Of a stretch of DNA of 64,000 nucleotides, positions 1-9,166 are shown in pieces. Source of the stretch: Aeromonas encheleia (lineage in GTDB: Bacteria > Pseudomonadota > Gammaproteobacteria > Enterobacterales > Aeromonadaceae); contig NZ_LR134376.1 of the NCBI RefSeq assembly GCF_900637545.1, forward strand, positions 4,090,001 through 4,154,000, read 5' to 3'. Under the pieces are notes generated by a model, which did no database searches, was not told where the DNA came from, and was given only the letters and a program-made list of their open reading frames with translations. The translations under genes were made by a program, and so were the position numbers. Position 1 is the first letter of the stretch, and the number at the start of each line of letters is the position of its first letter.

Positions 1-272
1 AAGAAGTTGTACTGGCCCGAGCTAGCCTTGCCGTTGCTCGTCACCGTCATGAGCCCGTCCTGGGACATGGTGGCCTTCTGGGCCTGCAGGTTGGTGGCCT
101 TGTTCAAATCCTTGAGCATGGTCTGGAAGCTCGACAGCTTGGTGTTGAGCGTGCTGATGGCACTCTGCTGTCCCTTGACACTGTCCAGCTGTTTCTTCAA
201 CAGCTTGTCCATGTTCTGGCGCTCAATGGCTACCAGTTGCATCGCCATGCTGGCCGGATCTACTTGCATCAT
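1..272 (-). CDS. lafB: Lateral flagellar filament cap LafB (FliD-like), N-terminal fragment
   Basis: This is the first ~90 codons of a FliD-type cap protein; the rest lies beyond the left edge of the window. It starts at one of two adjacent ATGs, with AAGG a few bases upstream. The N-terminus (VDPASMAMQLVAIERQNMDK, then a Q/K/L-rich helix) looks like the FliD N-terminal coiled-coil region. Known FliD proteins cap the filament and assist flagellin folding at the tip. It lies 106 bases downstream of lafA1 on the same strand, the usual laf position. The name follows the context; the call is limited because only a quarter or less of the protein is visible. Confidence 0.75.
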   Translation of the reverse strand, partial: MMQVDPASMAMQLVAIERQNMDKLLKKQLDSVKGQQSAISTLNTKLSSFQTMLKDLNKATNLQAQKATMSQDGLMTVTSNGKASSGQYNF

Positions 273-347
273 CACATCCTTATCAACTTATCGGTGGCAT
301 GCCCGTTGAAAAGAGCCCCGCTTCTTTCCAATAAACACGCGGAACCA

Positions 348-371
348 CAGGCTGCCCATGCGGGCAGCCTG
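348..371 (-). terminator. Hairpin downstream of lafA1
   Basis: AGGCTGCCC and GGGCAGCCT form a perfect 9-bp stem with a 4-base loop, just after the lafA1 stop. On the minus strand it is not followed by a clear T run, so it may be an attenuator or mRNA-stabilising hairpin that lets some transcription into lafB rather than a full terminator. Confidence 0.5.
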
Positions 372-378
372 AAATCCA

Positions 379-1242
379 TTAACGCAGCAGGGAAGTCACC
401 ATGCCGGTCATCTGGTTGGAGTTGGACAGCACAGACATGCCAGCCTGCATCAGCATCTGGTTCTTGGTCATGTTGGTGCTCTCCTGAGCGAAGTCGGCAT
501 CCATGATGCGACCGTTCGCCAGATCGGTGTTCTCTTTCATGTTGGAGAGGTTGTTGACGGTATGCTCCAGACGGTTGATGTTGGCACCAAAGGCGGATCG
601 TGCCTCACCGATCCCCTTGGAGAAGGTGTCCAGTTCTGTCATGGCTGCAGTCGCCTTGGTCTGATCATCGATACCGGCGGCAACCGCAGTGCCCTTGGTA
701 CCTTTATCATCGGCAACGACACCCTTGAGTGCGGTTGCCAGGGTGCCATCATCCTTGAGCTCGAGCTTCTCAGCACCGGTGCCACCGATCTGGAAGGTCA
801 CTGCCTTCTGGAAACCCTTATCCTTGGCCAGCAAGGTCTGTCCACCGAAGGTGGTGTTGTTGGTGATGTTGTCCAGCTCGGCACGCAGCTCGCCGAACTC
901 AGCGTTCATCGCCTTGCGATCGTCAGCAGTACTGGTGCCGTTCGCAGACTGGGTGGCCAGATCCTTCATGCGCTGGACGATGTTGCTCATCTCGTCCATC
1001 GCACCCTCACCGGTCTGCATCATGGAGATGGCATCCTGAGCGTTGCGCATGCCGACCTTCTGGCCGCTGGACTGGGATTGCAAACGGGTGGCCATCTGCA
1101 GACCGGCGGCATCATCGGCAGCAGAGTTGATGCGCAAACCGGTACCCAGACGCTGCATAGCAGTACCCAGCATCTTGTTGGTGGAATTCAGCTGGCTCTG
1201 AGTGGTCAGCGAGGCGAAATTAGTGTGAATGGACAAACCCAT
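379..1242 (-). CDS. lafA1: Lateral flagellin LafA1
   Basis: A 287-residue flagellin, the filament subunit of the lateral flagellum. The flagellin N-domain covers about residues 1-135 ([12 protein letters not shown], then [17 protein letters not shown]) and the C-domain about 205-287 (ending GMVTSLLR). The middle is very short, so the large D2/D3 surface domains of polar flagellins are missing, which is usual for lateral flagellins. GAGGAG lies 7 bases before the ATG. It is the second of two tandem copies: lafA2 starts exactly 1041 bases upstream, has the same length, and differs mainly at about residues 135-205. I found no convincing sigma28 promoter directly upstream, so it may depend on readthrough from lafA2 or on a divergent promoter. 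Confidence 0.93.
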   Translation of the reverse strand: MGLSIHTNFASLTTQSQLNSTNKMLGTAMQRLGTGLRINSAADDAAGLQMATRLQSQSSGQKVGMRNAQDAISMMQTGEGAMDEMSNIVQRMKDLATQSANGTSTADDRKAMNAEFGELRAELDNITNNTTFGGQTLLAKDKGFQKAVTFQIGGTGAEKLELKDDGTLATALKGVVADDKGTKGTAVAAGIDDQTKATAAMTELDTFSKGIGEARSAFGANINRLEHTVNNLSNMKENTDLANGRIMDADFAQESTNMTKNQMLMQAGMSVLSNSNQMTGMVTSLLR

Positions 1243-1387
1243 GATCTACTCCTCAAGAAGGCTGCAATGCAGCAGGTAACCCTATAGAAATGAGAAGCGA
1301 CGGGAGTCGGCCAAGACTTGAATGGAGAACGAAAAATATGATGAGGAAGCGGAAAGCGGAATCTGGAGGAAATGGGCAGGAGGAAGA

Positions 1388-1413
1388 TGGCACTCATCCC
1401 GGGATGAGTGCCA
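1388..1413 (-). terminator. Perfect 26-bp palindrome between the two flagellin genes
   Basis: TGGCACTCATCCC is followed directly by its exact reverse complement, seven bases downstream of the lafA2 stop. On the minus strand the sequence after it is T/C-rich (TCTTCCTCC) but is not a pure T run. It probably ends or stabilises the lafA2 transcript. Confidence 0.55.
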
Positions 1414-1419
1414 CTGGGG

Positions 1420-2283
1420 TTAACGCAGCAGGGAAGTGACCATGCCAGTCATCTGGTTGGAGTTGGACAACACGGACATGCCAGCCTGCATCAACATCTG
1501 GTTCTTGGTCATGTTGGTGCTCTCCTGGGCAAAGTCGGCATCCATGATGCGGCCGTTCGCCAGGTCGGTGTTCTCTTTCATGTTGGAGAGGTTGTTGACG
1601 GTGTGCTCCAGACGGTTGATGTTGGCACCGAAGGCAGAGCGGGATTCACCGATCTTCTGGGAGAAGGTATCCAGCTCGGCCATGGAGGCAGTGGCCTTGG
1701 CCTGATCGCCGATGCCGACCTTCACCGCAGCGCCATCGGTACCCTTGCCGGTGCCGACCACTTCTGCCAATGCCTTTGCCAGTGTGCCGGTGCTTTTCAG
1801 CTCCAGCTTCTCGGCGGCAGTACCACCGATCTGGAAGGTCACGTCCCCCTGGAAGCCACCGCCAGTCTTGAGCAGGCTCTGTCCACCGAAGGTGGTGTTG
1901 TTGGTGATGTTGTCCAACTCGGCGCGCAGCTCGGTGAACTCGGCGTTCATGGCAGTGCGGTCTTCGGCGGTACTGGTGCCGTTCGCAGACTGGGTGGCCA
2001 GATCCTTCATGCGCTGGACGATGTTGCTCATCTCGTCCATGGCCCCTTCGGCAGTCTGCATCATGGAGACGGCATCCTGGGCGTTGCGCATGCCCACTTT
2101 CTGGCCGCTGGACTGGGATTGCAGACGGGTGGCCATCTGCAGGCCAGCGGCGTCATCGGCAGCGGAGTTGATGCGCAGACCGGTACCCAGACGCTGCATC
2201 GCGGTGCCCAGCATCTTGTTGGTGGAGTTCAGCTGGCTCTGGGTGGTCAGAGAAGCGAAGTTGGTATGGATGGACAAGCCCAT
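1420..2283 (-). CDS. lafA2: Lateral flagellin LafA2
   Basis: A 287-residue flagellin and tandem paralogue of lafA1. The first ~130 and last ~80 residues are almost identical to lafA1, with small changes such as [14 protein letters not shown] against [14 protein letters not shown]. The central 70 residues differ clearly in both sequence and charge. It is the first flagellin gene in transcription order and has a sigma28-like promoter (2361-2387). The divergent neighbour is the flagellin methylase fliB, and several lysines in the variable middle are possible targets. Numbering the copies 1 and 2 is a convention and could be swapped. Confidence 0.93.
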   Translation of the reverse strand: MGLSIHTNFASLTTQSQLNSTNKMLGTAMQRLGTGLRINSAADDAAGLQMATRLQSQSSGQKVGMRNAQDAVSMMQTAEGAMDEMSNIVQRMKDLATQSANGTSTAEDRTAMNAEFTELRAELDNITNNTTFGGQSLLKTGGGFQGDVTFQIGGTAAEKLELKSTGTLAKALAEVVGTGKGTDGAAVKVGIGDQAKATASMAELDTFSQKIGESRSAFGANINRLEHTVNNLSNMKENTDLANGRIMDADFAQESTNMTKNQMLMQAGMSVLSNSNQMTGMVTSLLR

Positions 2284-2360
2284 GATGTATTCCTCGATAT
2301 GACGCTGCCGTGCAGCCTGTTAGGTTGACATCTGATATAGGCGACCCCTTTCTCGCAGAA

Positions 2361-2387
2361 ATGTAGGCTTCCATTCGCATATTTTTA
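2361..2387 (-). promoter_or_regulatory. Sigma28-like promoter for lafA2
   Basis: On the minus strand TAAA is followed after exactly 15 bases by GCCTACAT. The flagellar sigma28 consensus is TAAA-N15-GCCGATAA, so the -35 and spacing are exact and the -10 matches 5 of 8. It lies about 80 bases upstream of the lafA2 ATG, in the fliB/lafA2 divergent gap. This is a prediction by eye. Confidence 0.5.
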
Positions 2388-2490
2388 TCTTTTCCTCTCG
2401 CCTCTCCTCAGTCAGTCCGATACCGCAGTGCCAGTTCATCCGGCATGTTTATTGCTTTGCACTAGCCATCTTCCATCACCGGACCGCGCC

Positions 2491-3660
2491 ATGGCTGCCT
2501 CTCTTTGTACACCTCATTTCGTTAAACATTTCCAATGTGTAGGGGATCGCTGTGAAGATAACTGCTGTCATAGCTGGACCATCAGCATCGACAAGAAGAC
2601 CTTCCGTAACTACGAGCAACACGCCGATCCCACGGTGAAATCCCTGAGCAAGCTGCATATCCGCAAGGTAAAGATGAGCAATGAGCGCTGGGGGGAGATC
2701 ACACTGGATGAGCAGGGCGCCTGTCCCTTCCTCGATGAGAACCGCCTGTGCCAGATCCACAGCAAGGCCGGGCCACAGGCGCTGAGCCATACCTGCAAGA
2801 CATACCCCAGATCCCAGGCTCGTATCGGCAACCAGATCAAACAATCCCTGATGCTCTCTTGCCCCGAGGTGTGCCGGCAGTTGCTGCTCGATCCCATGGC
2901 GATGCAAACCGAAGTGACCCAGCTGGATCAGCGCCTGCCGTTTGTCTCTCCCCCCTCCACAACCATGGCAACCCTGCACAGCCTGAGTATCCATGTGTTG
3001 GCGGCCACGGATGTCCCCACCGAGATCCGCCTGTGGCTCATCGGCATGCTGATCCACCGGGATCCGACTCAGCTGTCACACGAATCCTTCCTGGATCAGG
3101 TGGCTATGCTGGCCGAACGGGGAGAGCTCCTCACCATGTTCGATCAACTGCCTATCTTGCCCAAGTTACAGTGGTGGGGACTAAGAACCATCACGCACCA
3201 ATTGTTGGCTTATTCACAGGGAGGGGGAAAGCGGGGACGCCAGACCATGCAACACTGCCTCGACAAGATCAATCAGCTGCTGGAGGGGATATATGATGAG
3301 GGCAAACTCGTGCTATTGCAGCAAACCTGGCACAACAAGGTCGCGCCCTTCTTGGCAGCCCGACCCCAGATACTGAACAACTACCTGCTCTATTACGTCT
3401 ATCACCACAACTTCCCGCTGTTGCAGAACACCCAGTTCCAGGCCTATCAGTTGCTGGTGATAGATTACTTCCTACTGCGCAACTATCTGTGCCTGCTGGC
3501 CATGGACAAGGAGCTGGAAGAGCAGGACGTCATCAACCTCTTCTATAGCTACCACACCATACGCCAGCATAATGCAGGCTTTCTCAAGACGGTGGAGCAA
3601 GGGCTGAGTGAATCTGGTTTTGCGTCGGACCTCACCCTCTATGCCTTGCTGAAACCCTGA
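2491..3660 (+). CDS. fliB: Flagellin lysine-N-methylase FliB
   Basis: About 389 residues from the ATG at 2491; a GTG at 2428 would add 21 residues that do not look conserved. The N-terminus (TPHFVKHFQCVGDRCEDNCC) has the FliB cysteine cluster at C16, C21, C25 and C26, followed by more cysteines (CPFL...RLCQIH, HTCKTYPR, SCPEVC) expected to bind a metal or Fe-S cluster. FliB proteins methylate surface lysines of flagellin; the name fliU has also been used for such genes. It is transcribed divergently from lafA2 and converges on lafW, with a shared terminator between them. Its place inside the laf cluster implies that the lateral flagellins are the substrate. Confidence 0.85.
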   Translation: MAASLCTPHFVKHFQCVGDRCEDNCCHSWTISIDKKTFRNYEQHADPTVKSLSKLHIRKVKMSNERWGEITLDEQGACPFLDENRLCQIHSKAGPQALSHTCKTYPRSQARIGNQIKQSLMLSCPEVCRQLLLDPMAMQTEVTQLDQRLPFVSPPSTTMATLHSLSIHVLAATDVPTEIRLWLIGMLIHRDPTQLSHESFLDQVAMLAERGELLTMFDQLPILPKLQWWGLRTITHQLLAYSQGGGKRGRQTMQHCLDKINQLLEGIYDEGKLVLLQQTWHNKVAPFLAARPQILNNYLLYYVYHHNFPLLQNTQFQAYQLLVIDYFLLRNYLCLLAMDKELEEQDVINLFYSYHTIRQHNAGFLKTVEQGLSESGFASDLTLYALLKP

Positions 3661-3662
3661 AA

Positions 3663-3692
3663 AAAACCGCCAGCAATCTGCATGGCGGTTTT
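3663..3692. terminator. Bidirectional terminator between fliB and lafW
   Basis: AAAACCGCC and GGCGGTTTT flank a 12-base loop. A and T runs on both sides make it usable from both strands, and it sits between the convergent 3' ends of fliB and lafW. Confidence 0.8.
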
Positions 3693-3715
3693 ATTCTCAA
3701 ACTTTCATTTCGGCC

Positions 3716-4717
3716 CTACACCAACAGCGCAACCACGTTCTGGCGTGACACATTGGCCTGGGCCAGCAGGCCGGACATGGTGCCCATGAAGCCACCCTCC
3801 TTGAGTTGCAGGCTGAGCTTGCCTTGCAACTGCTCCAGCTCTTCCTGCTGCAGGTTCTGGCTGCGCGCCTTGACTCGGTCGAGCTGCTTGATCATCTTCT
3901 GGCGAAACTGTTTCAGATCCCGCACCGACTGTTCGATCTCGCCGAGCAAACGCTTCAAACGCTGCTGCTCCTGCTTGAGTTCCCCCTTGTCGAGCCCCTC
4001 GCCGAGTTGAGTCAACTGCCCGGCCTTGGGCTTGAACTGCACCGGGACCGGGTTGCCTGCGGGGATGCGAATACCCTCCCCGCTCAGCAGCACGGGTTCA
4101 TCCAGCTTGCGCCTGTGCTGCTCAGGCACACTCAGCTCCAGTTTGCCCAGCTCGTTCAGCCGTGCCTGAATATGTTCCTTGCGCAATGCCCGATCCAGAC
4201 GAGAGGCGGTTTCCGACTCGCTGGCACCGGCGGGCAGCACCACCTCGACGGCACTGCTGGTCTGTGGGAATGAGAAGACCAGCCGTTCGGCGCTCGACTT
4301 GGGGCTCAACAGATCGAGCCTGTCCGCGCTGTAGTGCATCCGGCTGTCCATGGCCGATGTCAGTAAACGAGGTTTGAGCTCCGCCGTCAGCGGCGCCTTC
4401 GGCTGGGTCAGCTTATCTTCCAGCAGCTTGAGGCGGGAGACCTGCTCCCCGCTCGCCGTCCGATTTTGGCCGAGCTGCTGCTCCAGCCGTTTCAACTCAC
4501 CCCAGACTTGGCTCAGGGCCTGCTCGCCTCCCTGGGCATGGGCGATGCGCTGCTGGGCCGTGCCGATCAGCGCCCAGCGGTCCAATCGGATGACATTGGG
4601 CTGACGTTCGCTGCGGCTGGCTTGCGGTGAGGTGGCCGGAGCAGTCGAACGTCCACGCAGCTTGGGCTGGGCCGATGTTTCGGCCACACCGCCCAGACGG
4701 GTTTGTTGAATCTGCAT
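3716..4717 (-). CDS. lafW: Lateral flagellar hook-associated protein, LafW-type
   Basis: A 333-residue protein directly downstream of flgL (18-base gap), the place where lateral clusters carry lafW. The first ~60 residues are low-complexity and rich in S/T/P/R. The middle has charged heptad-like helices, and there is a strong coiled-coil stretch at about 240-310 (many E/Q/K/L). The end, GLLAQANVSRQNVVALLV, closely resembles the C-terminal export and polymerisation helix of flagellins and hook-associated proteins. This suggests a secreted component of the hook-filament zone. The family is poorly characterised, so the role rests on position and the C-terminal helix. Confidence 0.65.
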   Translation of the reverse strand: MQIQQTRLGGVAETSAQPKLRGRSTAPATSPQASRSERQPNVIRLDRWALIGTAQQRIAHAQGGEQALSQVWGELKRLEQQLGQNRTASGEQVSRLKLLEDKLTQPKAPLTAELKPRLLTSAMDSRMHYSADRLDLLSPKSSAERLVFSFPQTSSAVEVVLPAGASESETASRLDRALRKEHIQARLNELGKLELSVPEQHRRKLDEPVLLSGEGIRIPAGNPVPVQFKPKAGQLTQLGEGLDKGELKQEQQRLKRLLGEIEQSVRDLKQFRQKMIKQLDRVKARSQNLQQEELEQLQGKLSLQLKEGGFMGTMSGLLAQANVSRQNVVALLV

Positions 4718-4735
4718 CCTGGCTCCTTGACAGAC

Positions 4736-5635
4736 TTAGGGCATGTAATTGAACAGGCTCAGACCGTTCACCTTGGCGAAGGCCTGTTGCTGCACCTGCA
4801 GGGCCATCAGTACATGAGCCTGCTGGGTCACGGCGCCCGCATAATCGAGGGACTCTATCTGATTGCTCACTTCCTTGCTATACGTGCTCTTCTCGGCATG
4901 ACCTTCGTCGACCTGATCCAGCAGATTGATGCGCGCCCCGATGGAGCTGACCATCTGGCTGATGTCATCCTGCAGCGTCTGGCTGCGATCCAGCATGACC
5001 CTTGCCTGATCCGCAGCATCCGGTGCACCGCTCTCGAAGGCGGTAACCATCTCGTCCAGTTGCTTGAAGAAATCCCCGTTCTGGATGAACAGCTTGTCGG
5101 CGGTATGATTGAGCTCCACCGTCACCCCTCTGGCGATGCCGACTTCACGCACCAGCGCATCCCCCTGATAGGAATAGTCACCGCCGGGTCCCTTGACGAT
5201 GGGAGTCTTGTCCACCTGGCTACCACCAAACAGGCTGGAGCCGCTCTCGTTGCGGGCATTGGCCAGATCCAGCAGCCCATCCTTGATGATGGCCGTTTCG
5301 CTGGCAACGGCGCGACGGTCATCCTCCGAGAGGGAGCCGTTGGCCGCCGTCTGGGTCAATTCGCGCAGACGACTCAGCATGTTTGTCATGGTCTCGAGCT
5401 GGATCTCCCCTTGTGACAGCTGGCTCTTGGCGTTGGCGATGTTCTTCTGGTACTGCTCCATCGCCGTCTGCTCTTTCTTCAGGCCGAGCAGCTGCACGCT
5501 GCCGACGGGATCGTCGGAGGGTTGCAGGATTCGCTTGTTGCTCGAGATCTGACGATCGAGTCGGGCGTATTCACCGAAGCCATGTTGCAGGTTATCGAGC
5601 ATGCTGAGCTGGATCTGGTTGGTACTGATACGCAT
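4736..5635 (-). CDS. flgL: Hook-filament junction protein FlgL (HAP3), lateral
   Basis: A 299-residue flagellin-like protein. The N-terminus MRISTNQIQLSMLDNLQHG and the segment SNKRILQPSDDPVGSVQLLGL are the usual FlgL signature, and the C-terminal helix LQVQQQAFAKVNGLSLFNYM matches the flagellin C-domain. Together with FlgK it forms the junction between hook and filament. It lies 10 bases after flgK at the distal end of the flgB-L operon. Its length is close to that of other FlgL proteins. Confidence 0.93.
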   Translation of the reverse strand: MRISTNQIQLSMLDNLQHGFGEYARLDRQISSNKRILQPSDDPVGSVQLLGLKKEQTAMEQYQKNIANAKSQLSQGEIQLETMTNMLSRLRELTQTAANGSLSEDDRRAVASETAIIKDGLLDLANARNESGSSLFGGSQVDKTPIVKGPGGDYSYQGDALVREVGIARGVTVELNHTADKLFIQNGDFFKQLDEMVTAFESGAPDAADQARVMLDRSQTLQDDISQMVSSIGARINLLDQVDEGHAEKSTYSKEVSNQIESLDYAGAVTQQAHVLMALQVQQQAFAKVNGLSLFNYMP

Positions 5636-5645
5636 GGTCGCTCCG

Positions 5646-6965
5646 TCAGAACATGTTCAGGATGGAATTGAAAAGCTGATCCGAGGTACTGATCACCTTG
5701 GCGTTGGCCTGGTAGGCCTTGGTGTAGGCCATGATCTTGACCCCCTCTTCATCGGTGTTGACCCCGCTGACGCCGCTCAGCTTGGTGGCCAGCTGCTTCT
5801 CCATATTGGCATCGGCCTCCATGGTAGCCTTGGCCTGACCGCTCTGCACCGCCATGCGGCCGAGCAGGGCGCTGTAGGCGTCATACTGGCTGTCCTTGAT
5901 GGTCAGCAGCTCCTGCAAGTTGCGGTTATCGCCGTTGCCACCCCCCGCCTTGGCGAAGGCCAGGTGATCGCCGGTAAAGCCATCCGCTACCTGCAGGGTG
6001 CCCGAGGGGTTGAGGGGATCGTAACTGAACAGGGGTTTACCCGGATCGCCGTTCAGATCGACCCCGCCCCCCTGCTTGGCATTGAAATCATCCGCCAGCT
6101 TCTTCGCTATCTGATTCAACTCGGTACGCAAGGGCCGCAACACAGTCGTGCGATACTCCAACACCCCGGCCAGGGTCCCCCCTTGTAACTTGGGAACCTC
6201 GAAGGATTGCGGACCAAAGTGGAGGCTCAGGGTGTCACCAGCCAGGGAGAGGGTACTGCTGCTGCCCGCCAGCACCAGCGGTTGACCCTGAGGCAGGCTC
6301 AGGGAGAAGGAGCCGTCACTCTGCCGATTGACCCTGACCTCCATGAAGGTCGACAGCTCGCGCACTATCTGCTCACGGCTGTCTTCCAGCACCGAGGTAT
6401 TGACCCCCTTGGAGGCCTGCTCGCCGATCTGGGTATTCAGCTCGGCCACCTGTTTCAGGTAGCTGTTGACCTGGGAGATGGTGCTGCCCAGTTGATCATC
6501 GATCTGCTTCTCCTGGGTCAGCAGGCTCTCGTTCAGCTGGCCGAAGCGATTGGCAAGCGCCCCGGCAGAGCTGACGATCTGGCTGCGCTGCGCCGGCGTC
6601 TCCGGACTGTCGAGGGCGGCATTAAGGGAGGCAAAGAAGCTGTCCAGCCCCTTGGCGATATTCATCGATTCACTGCCAAGCAGTTGCTCGGTGGTGTTGA
6701 TGTACTGATGAAACGCATAGGATGAACCGGTCGAGGAGCGGCTACGCCAGTGTTGGGACACCAGGTAATCATCGGTGATCCGGCGAACACCGGTCACCTC
6801 CACCCCCATGCCGTTATCCAGTCGACCAAAACCGGACAGGCTGCCCATCATGGCCTCCTGGCGGCTGTAGCCGACGGTATTGACGTTGGCGATATTCTGG
6901 GCGGTGACATTGAGCGCGATCTGAGCCGCGTTGAGTCCGCTAAAACCGATATTGAGCAGCGACAT
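5646..6965 (-). CDS. flgK: Hook-filament junction protein FlgK (HAP1), lateral
   Basis: 439 residues, shorter than the ~550 of many polar FlgK proteins. The N-terminal rod/hook motif ALNVTAQNIANVNTVGYSRQ is plain, and the C-terminus (AYTKAYQANAKVISTSDQLF) has the matching helix. FlgK joins the hook to FlgL and the filament. Its ATG overlaps the flgJ stop codon, so the two are translationally coupled. The missing length is in the middle, which suggests a reduced exposed domain. Confidence 0.93.
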   Translation of the reverse strand: MSLLNIGFSGLNAAQIALNVTAQNIANVNTVGYSRQEAMMGSLSGFGRLDNGMGVEVTGVRRITDDYLVSQHWRSRSSTGSSYAFHQYINTTEQLLGSESMNIAKGLDSFFASLNAALDSPETPAQRSQIVSSAGALANRFGQLNESLLTQEKQIDDQLGSTISQVNSYLKQVAELNTQIGEQASKGVNTSVLEDSREQIVRELSTFMEVRVNRQSDGSFSLSLPQGQPLVLAGSSSTLSLAGDTLSLHFGPQSFEVPKLQGGTLAGVLEYRTTVLRPLRTELNQIAKKLADDFNAKQGGGVDLNGDPGKPLFSYDPLNPSGTLQVADGFTGDHLAFAKAGGGNGDNRNLQELLTIKDSQYDAYSALLGRMAVQSGQAKATMEADANMEKQLATKLSGVSGVNTDEEGVKIMAYTKAYQANAKVISTSDQLFNSILNMF

Positions 6966-7363
6966 CAGTCAATCTTCCTCATTTTTGCCGAATTCAGAGG
7001 CTGACTGAAGGCAGCCAGGGTCTGCTGTTCTGAAGCGACCACTGGCTCGGCATTCTTTAATGTCGGGGCAAGCTGATTGACCATCTGTTCTTTCAGTCCC
7101 ATGCCGCCCCGCTTCACCAGACTCATCGCCAGCTGGCTGTCGTACATGTCGCGGTAGAGCGCTTCTCCCTTGATGAGCTTGTCATCTTCATCCTGCATGG
7201 CATCGGAGGCCGAGCGCATATGCTTGAGAACGGTTTGCAGGAAACTCACCTCGAACTGGCCAGCCGCCGCCTCCAGGGCCGCGCGCTGATCCGGGTTGCT
7301 CTTTATCTGCTGCAGTTCATTGAGATCCTGATAGAAACCAGGCTCTGACGTTATCTTGGTCAT
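6965..7363 (-). CDS. flgJ: Rod-capping protein FlgJ, lateral, single-domain
   Basis: 132 residues from the ATG at 7363. It contains the FlgJ rod-binding domain (QFEVSFLQTVLKHMRSASD and the segment around LYRDMYDSQLAMSLVKRGGMGL). Canonical FlgJ of about 300 residues also has a C-terminal muramidase domain that cuts peptidoglycan for the growing rod. Here the protein ends soon after the capping domain, and flgK follows at once. Another hydrolase, perhaps encoded elsewhere, must open the wall for lateral flagella. Confidence 0.88.
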   Translation of the reverse strand: MTKITSEPGFYQDLNELQQIKSNPDQRAALEAAAGQFEVSFLQTVLKHMRSASDAMQDEDDKLIKGEALYRDMYDSQLAMSLVKRGGMGLKEQMVNQLAPTLKNAEPVVASEQQTLAAFSQPLNSAKMRKID

Positions 7364-7373
7364 ATGGATATCC

Positions 7374-8480
7374 TTAGATGACAACCAGCTCTCCTTCGAG
7401 GGCTCCCGCCTCATCGAGGGCTTGCAGTATGGCCATGACATCATCCGGGGTCGCCCCCAGCGAATTCACTGCCTTGACGATCACCTCCAGCGAGGTTCCC
7501 TCCGGCCAGACGAACATGTTGTTACGCTCCCGGTCAACCTGGACCTGCGAATTCGGGGTCGTGGTAGTTCGGCCGTTGGAGAAGGCATTGGGCTGACTGA
7601 CCGTCTTACTCTCGCCTATGGTCACCGTCAGGCTGCCGTGGCTGACCGCGGCCTTGCGCACCTTGACCCCTTGCCCCATCACGACGGTGCCGGTGCGGCT
7701 GTTGAAGACGACCCTGGGCCGCTCCTTGCCCATGTCCACCTGAATATCCTGCAGCAAGGCCATGAAGGAGATCCGCTGACTCTCGTCACGGGGGGCCGCA
7801 ATCTGAATGCGCCCGGCGCTGACCGCCTTGGCAACTGGCCCCAACTGGCGGTTGATCTCCCGTTCAACGTTGCGTGCCGTCTTGAAATTTGGCTGATGCA
7901 GATTCAAGGTGACCTCGGGTTTGTCCGCAAAATTGCTGACCGCCTCCCGCTCGATGATGGCACCGTTGGGGATGATGCCCGCCGTTGGCACATTGATGGT
8001 GACGGACGAGCCTGACTGCCCCTCCGCCTTGACCCCGGCCACCACCAGATTGCCTTGGGCAACGGCGTAAACCTCACCGTCGATGCCGCGCATGGGGGTC
8101 AACAGCAGCGACCCCCCTCTCAGGCTCTTGGCATCGCCGATGGAGGTCACGGTCACATCCACCAGTTGCCCCTTGCCGGCCAAGGCCGGCAGGGTCGCCT
8201 GCACCGACACGGCGGCGACGTTCTTGAGTTTGGGATCGATGTCATCCGGCAGTTGCACGCCGAACTGCTTGAGCATGTTGGTCATGGACTGACCGGTGAA
8301 CTTGACCTGGCTGCGATCCCCGGTGCCGGAGAGTCCGACCACCAGGCCGTAACCTACCAGCTGGTTGGTTCTCATCCCCTGCACGTCGGCGATGTCCAGC
8401 AGGGCTCGCTTGGCAGGGGCGGCAGCCCCCGCCACACCCGACAGGGAGAGGCAGAGCAAGGCGATACACCATCTGTTCAT
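7374..8480 (-). CDS. flgI: Flagellar P-ring protein FlgI, lateral
   Basis: 368 residues from the ATG at 8480, which has GAGG 8 bases upstream; a GTG at 8492 is in frame but less likely. A signal peptide ([14 protein letters not shown]) precedes mature FlgI with the conserved [19 protein letters not shown] and a C-terminus rich in QALDEAGAL. It forms the periplasmic P ring around the rod and reaches the periplasm by Sec. It sits between flgH and flgJ, the standard order. Confidence 0.94.
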   Translation of the reverse strand: MNRWCIALLCLSLSGVAGAAAPAKRALLDIADVQGMRTNQLVGYGLVVGLSGTGDRSQVKFTGQSMTNMLKQFGVQLPDDIDPKLKNVAAVSVQATLPALAGKGQLVDVTVTSIGDAKSLRGGSLLLTPMRGIDGEVYAVAQGNLVVAGVKAEGQSGSSVTINVPTAGIIPNGAIIEREAVSNFADKPEVTLNLHQPNFKTARNVEREINRQLGPVAKAVSAGRIQIAAPRDESQRISFMALLQDIQVDMGKERPRVVFNSRTGTVVMGQGVKVRKAAVSHGSLTVTIGESKTVSQPNAFSNGRTTTTPNSQVQVDRERNNMFVWPEGTSLEVIVKAVNSLGATPDDVMAILQALDEAGALEGELVVI

Positions 8481-8488
8481 GTGGATCC

Positions 8489-9166
8489 TCACAGGGGGGC
8501 AAACGCGGAGCTGAAGAAACGCGACAACCAGCCCATCTGGTTGCTGTCGGCAAGGGCACCGCGACCCGCATAGGTGATGCGGGCATCGGCGATGCGCTGG
8601 GAAGAGATGCGGTTGCTCTGACTGATGTCCTCGACCCGCACCATGCCCCCCAGGCGAATGTATTCATCCCCCTGATTGAGGCGTATCCATTTCTCCCCCC
8701 GGATCCCCAGCACCCCGTTTGGCATCACTTCCGCCACGGTAACGGTAATGGCCCCCGCCAGGGTGTTTTGCTGGCTGGAGGTGGCTCCGCCGTCAAAGTC
8801 CCGATCGGCATTTGCCGAGAGACCCCAATCGGGCCTGGACACACCACCAATGGAGGGGGCGGGCACATTGATGCTGCTGCTCTTGTTCGTGCTGGTGTTG
8901 GCTTTCTTGCTGGATTGAGTCCGCTCCTCCAGCATCACGGTCAGGATATCGCCGATGCGATAGGCACGGCGATCCTGAAACAGCGTCATCATGTAGTCAC
9001 CACGATAGAGACTGCCATCCTCTCCCATGCCTGTCTTCGTCATCTTGGAACGGGAGGGAGCCCATTTTTCATCTCCGGGCTCAGGGGCCTGCAGCTCATA
9101 GGTGGAGCATCCCCCCAGCAGCAGGAACAATCCGAACCAACACCACATCGATCTCTTCATCACCAT
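8489..9166 (-). CDS. flgH: Flagellar L-ring lipoprotein FlgH, lateral
   Basis: 225 residues from the ATG at 9166, overlapping the flgG stop; a GTG one codon earlier is also in frame. The signal sequence ends in the lipobox LLGGC, so the protein is a lipoprotein anchored in the outer membrane. Typical FlgH segments include [23 protein letters not shown] and the end region with [20 protein letters not shown]. It forms the outer-membrane L ring. Confidence 0.94.
   Translation of the reverse strand: MVMKRSMWCWFGLFLLLGGCSTYELQAPEPGDEKWAPSRSKMTKTGMGEDGSLYRGDYMMTLFQDRRAYRIGDILTVMLEERTQSSKKANTSTNKSSSINVPAPSIGGVSRPDWGLSANADRDFDGGATSSQQNTLAGAITVTVAEVMPNGVLGIRGEKWIRLNQGDEYIRLGGMVRVEDISQSNRISSQRIADARITYAGRGALADSNQMGWLSRFFSSAFAPL

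Noticed and set aside
1270-1345. Sigma28 promoter before lafA1 (GGCCGACT on the minus strand)
   Set aside because: A -10-like element exists, but there is no TAAA 15 bases upstream.
1408-2328. 306-codon open frame antisense to lafA2 (and a 241-codon one over lafA1)
   Set aside because: Mirror frames of the flagellins with repetitive L/G/H-rich sequence; the similarity between the two only reflects the gene duplication.
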